The notes: generated from the letters alone by a model not told the origin. A DNA stretch of 64,000 nucleotides from Jidongwangia harbinensis (GCF_020216025.1 NZ_JAIWNC010000010.1:186001-250000); one strand, 5' to 3'; positions 25,064 to 34,096 are shown, numbered from the stretch's first letter. Numbers and translations: made by a program.

Positions 25064-25800
25064 GCCGGCGCATCCTGGTCACCGGGGCCCGGCGCGGCAT
25101 CGGTGCCGCGCTGGCCGTGGCGCTGGCCGAACCGGGGGTCACCCTGCTGCTGCACCACCTGGACGCGGCCGGCGAGGCGGACCGGGTGGCCGGGCGGTGC
25201 CGGGACCGGGGAGCGGAGGCCGAGGTGCTGGCGGCCGACCTGGCCGACGCCGCGGCCGTGCGGGACCTGGCCGGGCGTACCGGTCCGGTGGACGTCCTGG
25301 TCAACAACGCCGCGCACGCCTCGAATGTGGACCTGGGCGAGCTGCCGCTGGCGGAGTGGCAGCGCACCTTCGCGGTGAACGTCACCGCGCCGATGCTGCT
25401 GGCCCAGGCGCTCAGCCCGGGCATGGCCGAGCGCGGCTGGGGCCGGATCGTCAACATCACCTCGGCGACGGTGCGGCTGGGCGGGCCGTCCGGGCCGTCG
25501 TACGTCGCCAGCAAGTCCGCGCTGGTCGGCCTGACCCGCTCGCTGGCCCGGACGCTGGGGCCGGCCGGCATCACGGTGAACGCGATCTCGCCGGGCGCGG
25601 TCCGCACCGAGGGCGAGGCCGAACTCGCCGGCGACCGCGACGTGGCCGCGGCGCACGCCGGCGTCGTGGCCGCCCAGGCGGTCCCGCGCGGCCTGGTGCC
25701 GGAGGATCTGACCGCGACGATCCGGTACGTGGTGTCCGACGGCGCCGCCGCGCTGACCGGGCAGGTCCTCGAGGTGGGCGGCGGCCTGGTCCTGGGCTGA
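25060..25800 (+). CDS. Short-chain dehydrogenase/reductase
   Basis: The protein is 246 residues. It has the full SDR set: cofactor motif TGARRGIG (8-15), NNAA at 82-85, catalytic Ser135 in NITSA, Tyr148 and Lys152 in YVASK, and the SPGAV segment after it. Length and pattern fit the classical NAD(P)H SDRs of the FabG type. The substrate is unknown. It is coupled to the kinase-like gene through a GTGA overlap. The pair may act in one pathway, although no further pathway gene is adjacent. Confidence 0.9.
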   Translation: MSRRILVTGARRGIGAALAVALAEPGVTLLLHHLDAAGEADRVAGRCRDRGAEAEVLAADLADAAAVRDLAGRTGPVDVLVNNAAHASNVDLGELPLAEWQRTFAVNVTAPMLLAQALSPGMAERGWGRIVNITSATVRLGGPSGPSYVASKSALVGLTRSLARTLGPAGITVNAISPGAVRTEGEAELAGDRDVAAAHAGVVAAQAVPRGLVPEDLTATIRYVVSDGAAALTGQVLEVGGGLVLG

Positions 25801-25806
25801 GCCGGC

Positions 25807-27000
25807 TCAGAGCCGGTCGGCCAGCTGGTCGGCGAGATGGTCGGCGATGGCCAGCGACGACGTGGCGGCCGGCGAGGGCGCGTTACGGACGGTCACCACC
25901 GGGCCGAGCCGGTGGATCCGGAAGTCGTCGACCAGCGTGCCGTCCGCGTCCACCGCCTGTGCCCGCACGCCCGCCCCGGCGGGTTCCACGTCCGCCACGG
26001 TCAGCTCCGGCACGTAGCGGCGCGCCGCCGCCACGAACGCCCGCCGGGACAGGCTGCCGTGCAGTTCGCGTACCCCGGTGCGCCAATGGGTGCGGGCCAT
26101 CCGCCGGAAGCCGGGCCACCGCAGGGTCTGCCACAGGTCGCCGGGGGCGACCGTACCCCAGCGGTAGCCCTCCCGGGCCAGCGCGAGCACCGCGTTCGGG
26201 CCCACGTCCACGGTGCCGTCGACCCGGCGGGTGAGGTGGACGCCGAGGAACGGATACCGCGGGTCGGGCACCGGATAGATCAGGCCGCGCACCAGGTGCG
26301 TACGGTTCGCGACCAGGCGGTGGTACTCGCCGCGGAACGGCACGATCGCCGGACCGGGGGAGTCGCCGGCGAGCCGGCTCACCCGGTCACTGTGCAGGCC
26401 GGCGCAGACGATCACCGTGTCGAACTCCAGTTCCTCGTCGGCCGCGGACCGGACCACCGCCGAACGCGGGCCACGGCGGATCGCCGCGACCGGGAAACCG
26501 AGCCGCAGGGCGCCGGCGCGGAGGTCACCGGCGAAGGCCCGGGCCACCGCGCCGAAATCCACGATGGCGGTACGCGGCGAGTGCAGCGCGGCCACGCCCC
26601 GGGTGTGCGGCTCGACGTCGCGCAGCCGGTCGGCGTCCAGCCGGCGCAGGTCCGGTACGCCGTTCGCCCGGGCCCGTCGTTCGATCTCCGCCAGCCGGTC
26701 CGCCTCGGTGCCGTCCCGTGCCACGACCACCTTGCCGCACGTCACGTACGGCAGGTCACGCTCCGTGCAGTACGCCCGGAGCAGGGTGACTCCGCGTCGG
26801 CACAGTGCCGCCTTCAGCGATCCGGGCGGATAGTAGAGCCCGGCGTGCGCCACTCCGCTGTTGTGCCCGGTCTGGTGGGCGCCGACCCGGTCCTCCTTGT
26901 CGAGCACGGTCACCTCGGCGTGCCCGGACAACCGGCGGGCGACGGCCAGCCCGATGATGCCGGCGCCGATCACGCCGATGCGGGGCGGGCCGGCGGGCAT
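25807..27000 (-). CDS. lhgO: L-2-hydroxyglutarate oxidase
   Basis: The protein is 397 residues. An N-terminal FAD fold, IGVIGAGIIGLAVARRL, precedes HQTGHNSGVAHAGLYYPPGSLKA, the signature of LhgO/L-2-hydroxyglutarate dehydrogenases. VTCGKVVVA and the later TRRVDGTVDVGPNAVLA block also fit. LhgO oxidises L-2-hydroxyglutarate, a side product of central metabolism, to 2-oxoglutarate. It is convergent with the SDR gene (6 bp between stops) and divergent from the flavin split-barrel gene. A glycolate oxidase-type operon lies elsewhere in the window but is not linked. Confidence 0.9.
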   Translation of the reverse strand: MPAGPPRIGVIGAGIIGLAVARRLSGHAEVTVLDKEDRVGAHQTGHNSGVAHAGLYYPPGSLKAALCRRGVTLLRAYCTERDLPYVTCGKVVVARDGTEADRLAEIERRARANGVPDLRRLDADRLRDVEPHTRGVAALHSPRTAIVDFGAVARAFAGDLRAGALRLGFPVAAIRRGPRSAVVRSAADEELEFDTVIVCAGLHSDRVSRLAGDSPGPAIVPFRGEYHRLVANRTHLVRGLIYPVPDPRYPFLGVHLTRRVDGTVDVGPNAVLALAREGYRWGTVAPGDLWQTLRWPGFRRMARTHWRTGVRELHGSLSRRAFVAAARRYVPELTVADVEPAGAGVRAQAVDADGTLVDDFRIHRLGPVVTVRNAPSPAATSSLAIADHLADQLADRL

Positions 27001-27108
27001 GCCGGAATTCTAGGTCGGCTCCGCGTACGTGCAACTTGCACCCAGCGTGACGAATCGATGACGGTGCGATACGTTGCGGGTCTGTCGACCTCCGTGAAGG
27101 AGTAGTCC

Positions 27109-27708
27109 ATGCCGGATGAAGACATGTCGGGCGAGCGTCGTCTGCAGGAACGGCTCGGCAGCCGGGAGCGCGCCGAGCAGTTCTACCAGCGTCAGGTGCT
27201 GGACCACCTCAACGACCGGATGCGCGAGTTCATCACCGCCCAGGACATGATGTTCGTGGCCACCAGCGACGCCCGCGGCGCCTGCGACAGCACGCTCCGG
27301 GCCGGCCCGCCCGGCTTCGTCCGGGTGCTCGGCCCGCACCGGCTGGCCTGGCCGGAGTACCGCGGCAACGGCGTGCTGGCCAGCCGCGGCAACCTGCTGG
27401 AGAACCCGCACGTCGGCCTGCTGTTCGTGGACTTCGTGCAGGACGTGATCGGCCTGCACGTCAACGGACGCGCGGCGCTGATCGACGACGGCGTGGTCCG
27501 CGCGTGGCAGGCGGGCCTGCCCGCGGACGAGCTGCCCGGCCGGCGGCCCGAGCAGTGGGTGGTGGCCGATGTGGAGGAGGCGTACATCCACTGCGCCAAG
27601 CACATTCCCCGGCTGTACCGGCACTCCGGCGACCGCCGGCACCTCGCCCACGCGGCCGGACCGCGCCGCAGCGACTACTTCGGCACGTCCGTCCCGGCCG
27701 CCACCTGA
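27109..27708 (+). CDS. Pyridoxamine-5'-phosphate-oxidase-like flavin split-barrel protein
   Basis: The protein is 199 residues, with GAAGGAG just upstream of ATG 27109. An N-terminal helix (ERLGSRERAEQFY) leads into the split barrel. FITAQDMMFVATSDARGACDSTLRAGPPGFVRVL and GNGVLASRGNLLENPHVGLLFVDF are typical of the FMN- or haem-binding PNPOx-like superfamily. The conserved C-terminal ECYIHCAKH-like motif appears here as EEAYIHCAKHIP. The family includes flavin- and F420-binding oxidoreductases and haem-utilisation proteins; which applies is not evident. It is transcribed alone. Confidence 0.82.
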   Translation: MPDEDMSGERRLQERLGSRERAEQFYQRQVLDHLNDRMREFITAQDMMFVATSDARGACDSTLRAGPPGFVRVLGPHRLAWPEYRGNGVLASRGNLLENPHVGLLFVDFVQDVIGLHVNGRAALIDDGVVRAWQAGLPADELPGRRPEQWVVADVEEAYIHCAKHIPRLYRHSGDRRHLAHAAGPRRSDYFGTSVPAAT

Positions 27709-27789
27709 TCGTCTCCGGTTGCGGCGATCGATCGCGCTTGGTGTGATCTGGTGAAGAAGTTCATCGATGCGTGATCGAGAGGACATCTC

Positions 27790-29196
27790 GTGAGGATCGA
27801 TCGGGGCGGACACCGGAGACGACTGGCACTGGGGGCGGTGACCGCCCTCCTCGCGGCGCCCACCCTCGCCGCGTGCGGCGACGACGACCAGGGCGGCGGC
27901 GACGGCACCCTCACGGTGTGGAGCCTGGAGAACCAGACCGACCGGGTCCAGGCCACCCAGGCCATCGCCGACCGGTTCACCGCCGCCACCGGCATCAAGG
28001 TCAAGATCGTGGCGACCGACGAGAACCAGTTCAGCAGCCTGATCACCTCCGCCGCCGCGGCCGGCACGCTGCCCGACGTGGTCGGCGCGCTGCCGCTCGC
28101 CGCGGTCGCGCAGATGTCCACCAACGACCTGGTCGACACGGACGCCGCCAAGGCCGTCGTGGACGGACTCGGCGCCGGCACGTTCTCCGCCCGCGCGCTG
28201 GAGCTGACCGGCCAGGACGGCCGGCAGCTGGCGGTGCCCTCGGACGGCTGGGCGCAGCTGCTGTTCTACCGCAAGGACCTGTTCGACGCGGCCGGGCTGC
28301 CCGCACCGGACACCTACGACCGGATCCGGCAGGCCGCCCAGCGGCTCAACACCAAGGGCGTGGCCGGCATCAGCATGGCCACCGTGCCGAACGACGCGTT
28401 CACCGCCCAGACGTTCGAGACGCTGGCGCTGGGCAACAACTGCCAGCTGGTCGACGCCAACAAGACCGTCACCCTGGACACCCCGCCGTGCGTGGCGGCG
28501 TTCCAGCTGTACGGCGACCTGATCCGGGACTTCTCGGTGCCGGGCGCGCAGGACGTCGACACCACCCGCGCCACCTACTTCTCCGGCAAGGCGGCCATGG
28601 TGGTGTGGTCGTCGTTCCTGCTGGACGAGATGGCCGGGCTGCGCAGCGACGCGCTGCCGACCTGCGGACCGTGCCGCGGCGACAAGGAGTTCCTCGCCAA
28701 GAACAGCGGCGTGGTCACCGCGGTCTCCGGCCCCGGCGGCCGGCCCGCCCAGTTCGGCGAGATCACCAGCTGGGCGATCACCAAGGGTGGTGGCGACACC
28801 GAGGCGGCGCGCCGGTTCACCACGTACATGATGAACGAGGGCTACCCGCAGTGGCTGGGCATCGCGCCGGAGGGCAAGTTCCCGGTGCGCAAGGGGACCG
28901 CCGAGGACGCCGACAAGTTCACCACCGCCTGGAACGACCTGCCGGCCGGCGTGGACACCAAGAAGCCGCTCGGCGACGTCTATCCCGCGGACGTGATCAG
29001 CGCACTGCAGAAGAGCCCGGACTCGTTCCAGCGGTGGGGGTTCCCGCAGAAACAGGGCGAGCTGGTCGGCGCGACGCTGAGCGAGCTGCCGGTACCGAAG
29101 GCGATCAACGCGCTGACCTCGGGGGAACTCGACGCGGCCGGCGCCGCGAAACGGGCCGCCGAGGACGTGCGGACGATCCAGAAGTCGCTCGAGTAG
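27790..29196 (+). CDS. Sugar ABC transporter substrate-binding lipoprotein
   Basis: The protein is 468 residues. The signal peptide ends in lipobox TLAAC with Cys29 as the lipidated residue. The rest is a family 1 extracellular solute-binding fold: LTVWSLENQTDRVQATQAIADRFTAATG, then AAAGTLPDVVGA, WAQLLFYRKDLFDAAGLPAPDTYD and FSGKAAMVVWSSFLLDEM. It binds the substrate outside the membrane and passes it to the two permeases encoded next, with which it shares 1-bp overlaps. An oligosaccharide is the likely ligand. The gene begins the operon with GTG/ATG usage normal for the region. Confidence 0.93.
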   Translation: MRIDRGGHRRRLALGAVTALLAAPTLAACGDDDQGGGDGTLTVWSLENQTDRVQATQAIADRFTAATGIKVKIVATDENQFSSLITSAAAAGTLPDVVGALPLAAVAQMSTNDLVDTDAAKAVVDGLGAGTFSARALELTGQDGRQLAVPSDGWAQLLFYRKDLFDAAGLPAPDTYDRIRQAAQRLNTKGVAGISMATVPNDAFTAQTFETLALGNNCQLVDANKTVTLDTPPCVAAFQLYGDLIRDFSVPGAQDVDTTRATYFSGKAAMVVWSSFLLDEMAGLRSDALPTCGPCRGDKEFLAKNSGVVTAVSGPGGRPAQFGEITSWAITKGGGDTEAARRFTTYMMNEGYPQWLGIAPEGKFPVRKGTAEDADKFTTAWNDLPAGVDTKKPLGDVYPADVISALQKSPDSFQRWGFPQKQGELVGATLSELPVPKAINALTSGELDAAGAAKRAAEDVRTIQKSLE

Positions 29197-30185
29197 TGGT
29201 CGCCACCCGCGAACCCCGGTCGGCCGGGGCGCCGCCCGGACGCCGCCCGCCGACCCGCCGGCAGAGGGAGAACCGGGCCGGGCTGGCGTACCTGTCGCCG
29301 ACGTTGATCGTCGTCCTGGTCGTCGTGGTGCTGCCGATCCTGTGGACGGTCATGCTGGCCTTCCAGCGGATCCGGCTGATCAACGTGCGCCGGGCCGGGG
29401 TGTTCGGCCAGTACACGCTGGCCAACCTGGAGCTGGTGCTGACCTCGCCGGGCTTCTGGTCCTCGCTGTGGACCACGCTGGTCTACACGGTCGGCGCCAC
29501 CGTCCTGTCGATCGGGTTCGGCCTGGTCGCCGCGCTCGCGCTGCGTGGTGCGTTCCGCGGGCGCACGCTGGTCCGGGCGTCGGTGCTGCTGCCGTACGTG
29601 GCCCCGGTCGTGGCCGTCACGTTCGTCTGGGAGATCCTGCTCAGCCCGCAGTTCGGCCTGGCCAACGACTGGGGCGTGCGGTTCCTCGGCTGGGACCGGC
29701 CGATCGCGTTCCTCAGCCAGCGCGAGTACACCGTGTCGCTGTTCGGCGCCGAGGTGGACGTACCGCTGGCGCTGCTCACCGTCATCGCGTTCGAGGCCTG
29801 GCGGTACTTCCCGTTCGCGTTCCTGTTCCTGCTCGCCCGGCTGCAGGCGGTGCCCCGCGAGCTGGAGGAGGCCGCGCTGGTCGACGGCGCCGCGCCCACC
29901 CAGACGTTCCGGCACATCCTGCTGCCCCAGCTGGGCCCGGTGATCGCGCTGCTCACCGTGCTGCGGTTCATCATGACCTTCAACAAGTTCGACGACGTCT
30001 ACCTGCTCACCGGCGGCGGCGCCGGCACCGAGGTGGTCAGCGTCCGGGTGTACGAGTACCTCACCGCCCGCTTCGACATCGGCGCCGCGTCCGCGCAGGC
30101 GCTGGTGCTGGCGCTCGGCCTGGTCGCCCTGCTGGTGGTCTACCTGCGCTATCTGGCCCCCCGGGTGGAAGGGGACGACGAGTGA
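29196..30185 (+). CDS. Sugar ABC transporter permease (MalF-like)
   Basis: The protein is 329 residues from GTG 29196, which overlaps the stop of the binding-protein gene by one base. About six membrane segments follow a basic, Pro/Arg-rich N-terminus. The EAA loop EEAALVDGAAPTQTFRHILLP, which docks the ATPase, lies at about residues 227-247. The protein has a larger periplasmic loop than its partner, as expected for the MalF-type subunit. It pairs with the next gene. Confidence 0.93.
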   Translation: MVATREPRSAGAPPGRRPPTRRQRENRAGLAYLSPTLIVVLVVVVLPILWTVMLAFQRIRLINVRRAGVFGQYTLANLELVLTSPGFWSSLWTTLVYTVGATVLSIGFGLVAALALRGAFRGRTLVRASVLLPYVAPVVAVTFVWEILLSPQFGLANDWGVRFLGWDRPIAFLSQREYTVSLFGAEVDVPLALLTVIAFEAWRYFPFAFLFLLARLQAVPRELEEAALVDGAAPTQTFRHILLPQLGPVIALLTVLRFIMTFNKFDDVYLLTGGGAGTEVVSVRVYEYLTARFDIGAASAQALVLALGLVALLVVYLRYLAPRVEGDDE

Positions 30186-31051
30186 TGGACCGGGCCACCG
30201 TCGAGACACGGGTGTTCGGCGTCCTGCGCTGGGTGATCATCGCGGGCCTCGTGGTGGTGACGCTGTTCCCGTTCTACTACATGCTGCTGCTGTCGCTGCG
30301 GCCGATCGACGAGGTGCTGCAGAATCCCGGCCGGATCTGGGCCGGCCCGGCCGAGTGGACCGTGCAGACCTACCGCGAGGTGCTGACGCCCACGTCCCGC
30401 GGCGGGCAGGGCTTCCTGCGGTTCCTGGCGAACTCCGCGATCGTCTCGGTGGCCGCCACGGTGCTCACCCTGGTGGTCAGCATCCCCGGCGCGTACGCCG
30501 TCACCCGGCTGCGTTTCACCGGCCGGCGCCAGGTGCACTTCCTGTTCCTGGCGGTGTACCTGTTCCCCTCGATCCTGCTCGCCATCCCGCTGTTCGTGCT
30601 GTTCACCCGGCTCGGCCTGCGCGGCTCGCTGTTCGGGCTGACCATCGTCTACATCGCGCAGACCCTGCCGGTCTCCATCTACATGCTGCGCAACTACCTG
30701 TCCACGATCCCGATCAGCCTGGAGGAGGCGGCCGCGGTCGACGGCTACACCCGGCTGCAGACCATCCGCAAGGTGATCCTGCCGCTGGCCGCGCCCGCGG
30801 TCATGGCGAACGCGCTGTACGTCTTCATGATCGCCTGGAACGAGTTCCTGTTCGCGCTGCTGTTCCTGGTCGAGGACCGGGCGGACTGGACGGTGTCGCT
30901 CGGGCTGGCCCAGCTCTCCGGCGGCATCGAGGTCAGCAAGACCGTGCTGATGGCCGGCTCGGTGGTGCTCACGCTGCCGATCGTGGCGTTGTTCTTCGCC
31001 GCCGAGCGGCTGCTCACCGAGGGACTGACCGCGGGCGCGGACAAGGGCTGA
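30185..31051 (+). CDS. Sugar ABC transporter permease (MalG-like)
   Basis: The protein is 288 residues from ATG 30185, overlapping the previous stop by one base. It has six membrane segments and an EAA loop, EEAAAVDGYTRLQTIRKVILP. It completes the membrane channel of the importer. No ATPase gene follows; in actinomycetes such importers often share a genome-encoded multitasking ATPase (MsiK), which I infer here. A GATCGGT/ACCGATC hairpin begins right after the stop codon. Confidence 0.93.
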   Translation: MDRATVETRVFGVLRWVIIAGLVVVTLFPFYYMLLLSLRPIDEVLQNPGRIWAGPAEWTVQTYREVLTPTSRGGQGFLRFLANSAIVSVAATVLTLVVSIPGAYAVTRLRFTGRRQVHFLFLAVYLFPSILLAIPLFVLFTRLGLRGSLFGLTIVYIAQTLPVSIYMLRNYLSTIPISLEEAAAVDGYTRLQTIRKVILPLAAPAVMANALYVFMIAWNEFLFALLFLVEDRADWTVSLGLAQLSGGIEVSKTVLMAGSVVLTLPIVALFFAAERLLTEGLTAGADKG

Positions 31052-31067
31052 GATCGGTGAACCGATC
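31052..31067. terminator. Hairpin directly after the importer operon
   Basis: GATCGGT (31052-31058) and ACCGATC (31061-31067) form a 7-bp stem around two bases immediately after the permease stop. It could be a terminator, or an operator for the next gene, which starts 50 bp further on. The very short loop would have to open in RNA. Confidence 0.4.
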
Positions 31068-31117
31068 GCCGTGCGTTCCGTCGTTCGGGGAGGACCGGTG
31101 CGAGGAGGGACGCAGAC

Positions 31118-31624
31118 ATGGCGACGCAGAACGACCCGGCCGCCCGGCGGCGCCGACGGCAGGCCGCGTGGTTGCCCGCCACGGTGCCTGATCGGGCCGT
31201 TTCCGTCACGGTGCCTGATCGGGCCGTTTCCGTCACGGTGCCTGATCGGGCCGTTTCCGTCACGGTGCCTGATCGGGCCGTTTCCGTCACGGTGCCTGAT
31301 CGGGCCGTTTCCGTCACGGTGCCCGACCGGGTCGCTTCCGCCACCGCCGGCCGGGTCCGCGGCCTGCTCGCCGCGGAGGCCCGGCAGCAGCGGCTGGCGG
31401 CCGCCGAGACCCTCGACGTGTACCGGCCGCCGGCCCACGCCTCGGACCACGTGCGGACGATCGACTGGGCCGAACACGTCCGGGAAGGTGCCCGGCTCGG
31501 CGTCCTGTCGGGCCGGGTGGCACAGGCGGCGTGGGCGTTCTCGCACCTGGACGGCGGTCGGGCACCGGCCGCGGTGCGCCGGAACCCGGCGGCGCGCGCG
31601 GCTCCCCGGCGACGTGCCCGGTAG
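31118..31624 (+). CDS. Hypothetical protein with nonapeptide tandem repeats
   Basis: The protein is 168 residues and has a plausible ribosome site, GAGGAGGGA, upstream of ATG 31118. The N-terminus is Arg-rich. From about residue 23 a nine-residue unit, VPDRAVSVT, is repeated five times perfectly and once in degenerate form. Then comes a charged helical region: AGRVRGLLAAEARQQRLAAAETLDVYRPP and TIDWAEHVREGARLGVLSGRVAQAAWAF. There is no signal peptide, membrane segment or recognised domain. The non-repeat C-terminal part resembles nothing I can name. Being a real gene is supported by codon pattern and start site, not by homology. Confidence 0.6.
   Translation: MATQNDPAARRRRRQAAWLPATVPDRAVSVTVPDRAVSVTVPDRAVSVTVPDRAVSVTVPDRAVSVTVPDRVASATAGRVRGLLAAEARQQRLAAAETLDVYRPPAHASDHVRTIDWAEHVREGARLGVLSGRVAQAAWAFSHLDGGRAPAAVRRNPAARAAPRRRAR
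31184..31345 (+). repeat. 27-bp tandem repeat array inside a coding region
   Basis: Five identical 27-bp copies occupy 31184-31318, followed by one diverged copy to 31345. The unit is a multiple of three, so copy-number change would preserve the reading frame. Perfect identity at the DNA level, including third positions, indicates recent expansion. Confidence 0.95.
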
Positions 31625-31649
31625 CACGTCGGCCGCCGGCCCTGCCGGG

Positions 31650-33926
31650 TCAGTCCTCGTCGGCGGGCGGCAGTGACGGGTCCGGATCGACCGCCGGGCT
31701 GGTGTTCGGCTTGCTGGGGTTCGGATCGGGCGGCGGCGGTTCCGTCGGTCCCGGGCAGGACAGCGAGAGCCGGATCGACTTCGACACGCTGCCGGCCGGT
31801 GACGTGACGGTGATCCTGAGGTCGGCCGACACCGACTCGCCCGGCGCCAGCCCGTGGCCGTAGCGGTAGTCGACGGTGCGCCGGTCCGCGCCGGTGAACC
31901 CCACGCCGTCCTCGTGCAACGTGCCGCTGTCGTCGTGCCAGCGGAACCGGACCGCCGCCGGCCGGTCGGCGCTGATCCGGGCCCGGACCGGAAGCCCGTC
32001 GAAGCCGTCGCACGCCTCGTCGGTGGAGGTGCGCTCGGCGGAGAGGCGGACGGACACGCTCAGCCGGTCGTCGGCCGGGGTCCGCGACGACCGCGAGGGT
32101 ACGGGCGACGACTGCAGCGTCCCGACCACCCCGGGCGTGGCCGACGTGCGGACCGCCGCCGAGCCGGCCGTGGTGACCCGCTCGCCGTCGTCGCCGTCGC
32201 CCGGTCCGGGGTTGTCGGACTGCAGGGCCCAGGCGGTGGCGCCGGTCGACACCACCACGGCGAAGAACGCGCCCGCGACGAGGAGACGCCGGCGGGTCCT
32301 GGCCCGGGCCGGGTCGTCCTCGGCCGGCTCCTCGACGTCGCTGCCGGGGCGGCGGGCCGCGGGAGGCGGCGGCACGCTCGCCACTCCGCGAACCGCGGGC
32401 ATCTCGGCCGTCGTCGACCGGATGCCGGCATGGCCAAGTGGAGCGGTGGCGGCGGTGCCGGGTGGAGCGGCGGCCGCGCTGCGGGGCGGAGTGGCGGCCG
32501 CGCCGCCGGGTGGAGTGGTGCCGGGTGGAGTGGTGCCGGGTGGAGTGGTGCCGGATGGAGTGGTGCCGGATGGAGTGGTGCTGGGTGGAGTGGGGCCGGA
32601 TGGAGTGGTGCCGGGTGGAGTGGTGCCGGATGGAGTGGTGCTGGGTGGAGTGGGGCCGGATGGAGTGGGGCCGGGTGTGGGGGGATTGCCGGCTGCGGTG
32701 GGGTCGGTCTTGCCGGGTGGGGTGGGGGTCGCGGGGCCGGGCGGGGAGATGGGGGTGTCGGCGGTGATGGTGGCCGCGTGGCTGGGTGGGACGGCGGCCG
32801 CCGGCGGGCCGGGCCGGGGCGATGCGCCGGAGCCCGCGCTGCCGGGTGGGGGAGCGGTGGTTCCTGTCGTGGCCAGGTCGCGGCCCGCCAGCCGGGCCGC
32901 GCCCAGCGCGACACTGTGCTCCGGATGCGGATCCAGCGCCACCGGGCGGTCGAAGGCCGCGGTCAGGACCTGCGCCACCAACGGAATCCGGGAGGAACCG
33001 CCGCTGAGCAGGATCCGGTCCGGGGCGACCCCGGCGGAGTCCAGTGCCCGCCGCATCGCGCGGACCGTGTCGTCGAGCGCCGGCCCGATCAGGCCCTCGA
33101 ACTCCGCGCGCACCAGCCGCACCCGGGTGTGCAGCCCGGGCAGCGCCACGCCGATGTCCACCGAGGTGTCGTAGGACAGCGCCTCCTTGCCCTCGACGCA
33201 CTCGCGGCGCAGCCGGGCCAGCGCCGCGCGGACGTCCTCCGCCTCGAGGTCCAGGCCGGACATCGCACTGCCCAGCACGCCGGCAACGTGGCCGAACACC
33301 GCGTCGTCGAAGTCCGCGCCGCCGAGCTGTTCGATGCCCTCGGGCGTGCCCAGCATCGCGTAGCGGTCGCCGGTGCGCCGCAGCACCGCCGCGTCGAACG
33401 TGCCGCCGCCCAGGTCGTACACGCCGATCACCTGCCCGGGCGGCACCCGCTCGGTGGACCCGAGGTGGATCGCCGCCGCCTCCGGCTCGGTGACGGTCCG
33501 GACGTCGGTCCGGCCGGCGCCGCGGAAGACCTGGTCGAGCTGTTCCCGCTTGTACGGTCCCCAGTTCGCCGGGTGCGTCACCACCACCCGGGCCGGCGGG
33601 GCGTCGTGGCGCGCCGTCACCGTGTCCAGCACGTGCCGCAGCAGCCGGGCGAGCAGGGCGTGCGCCGAGTACGGTGTGCCGCCGACCAGCAGCGACACCG
33701 GGTCACCGAGGCGGCGCTTCACCTCGCGTACCAGCCGGGCCGGGTCGGACAACCCGTGGCGTTCCGCGCTCTCGCCCACGATCGTGCGGCCGTCCGCCGA
33801 TTGGTAGATCAGCGACGGCATCTCGGCGTGCCGGACCCCGAGCGGCACCATCTCCACCCGGCCGTCGAGGTACACGGCCGCCGCGGTGTAGGTGGTCCCG
33901 AGGTCGACACCGAGCGCGTACTGCAT
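31650..33926 (-). CDS. Hsp70-family (DnaK-like) ATPase fused to a membrane segment and external domain
   Basis: The protein is 758 residues. The ATPase domain spans about 1-370: GVDLGTTYTAAAVY (phosphate 1), VVVTHPANWGPYKREQL, GVYDLGGGTFDAAVL (phosphate 2) and ILLSGGSSRIPLVAQVL (adenosine). No substrate-binding lid of DnaK follows. Instead a long Pro/Thr/Gly-rich linker with PGTTP/PSGTT repeats leads to one membrane segment, RRLLVAGAFFAVVVSTGATAWAL. An external C-terminal domain of about 150 residues ends in a Pro-rich tail. Actinobacterial proteins of this type are thought to be membrane sensors or chaperones; the partner is unknown. ATG 33926 has AGGGAG upstream. Confidence 0.87.
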   Translation of the reverse strand: MQYALGVDLGTTYTAAAVYLDGRVEMVPLGVRHAEMPSLIYQSADGRTIVGESAERHGLSDPARLVREVKRRLGDPVSLLVGGTPYSAHALLARLLRHVLDTVTARHDAPPARVVVTHPANWGPYKREQLDQVFRGAGRTDVRTVTEPEAAAIHLGSTERVPPGQVIGVYDLGGGTFDAAVLRRTGDRYAMLGTPEGIEQLGGADFDDAVFGHVAGVLGSAMSGLDLEAEDVRAALARLRRECVEGKEALSYDTSVDIGVALPGLHTRVRLVRAEFEGLIGPALDDTVRAMRRALDSAGVAPDRILLSGGSSRIPLVAQVLTAAFDRPVALDPHPEHSVALGAARLAGRDLATTGTTAPPPGSAGSGASPRPGPPAAAVPPSHAATITADTPISPPGPATPTPPGKTDPTAAGNPPTPGPTPSGPTPPSTTPSGTTPPGTTPSGPTPPSTTPSGTTPSGTTPPGTTPPGTTPPGGAAATPPRSAAAAPPGTAATAPLGHAGIRSTTAEMPAVRGVASVPPPPAARRPGSDVEEPAEDDPARARTRRRLLVAGAFFAVVVSTGATAWALQSDNPGPGDGDDGERVTTAGSAAVRTSATPGVVGTLQSSPVPSRSSRTPADDRLSVSVRLSAERTSTDEACDGFDGLPVRARISADRPAAVRFRWHDDSGTLHEDGVGFTGADRRTVDYRYGHGLAPGESVSADLRITVTSPAGSVSKSIRLSLSCPGPTEPPPPDPNPSKPNTSPAVDPDPSLPPADED
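32512..32690 (-). repeat. 15-bp tandem repeats encoding the Hsp70-like linker
   Basis: About a dozen 15-bp units of the type gtggagtggtgccgg, read on the plus strand, run through this stretch. On the minus strand they encode Pro-Gly/Ser-Thr-Thr-Pro pentapeptides. The units differ by single bases in a patchy pattern consistent with repeated slippage or conversion. Confidence 0.85.
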
Positions 33927-34096
33927 GCCACGCTCCCTGCAGGATTGGCTCCCCGCCCGGCACGGTAGACCGGTCCGGACCGGCCCAACATGGCCAAACG
34001 GGCACCAACAGGTGCAGAGTGCGGCGGCCGTGCCGCCGGTCACCGGTAGCTCGCCGGGGCCGGCCTAGGCGTGAGGCGGATCCGGGGCCGGCGGCG

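Noticed and set aside
27724..27735. GCGATCGATCGC palindrome as LacI-type operator of the sugar importer
   Set aside because: It is a perfect 12-bp palindrome, but GATC/CG-rich palindromes arise easily in this base composition. No second copy or regulator gene is adjacent.
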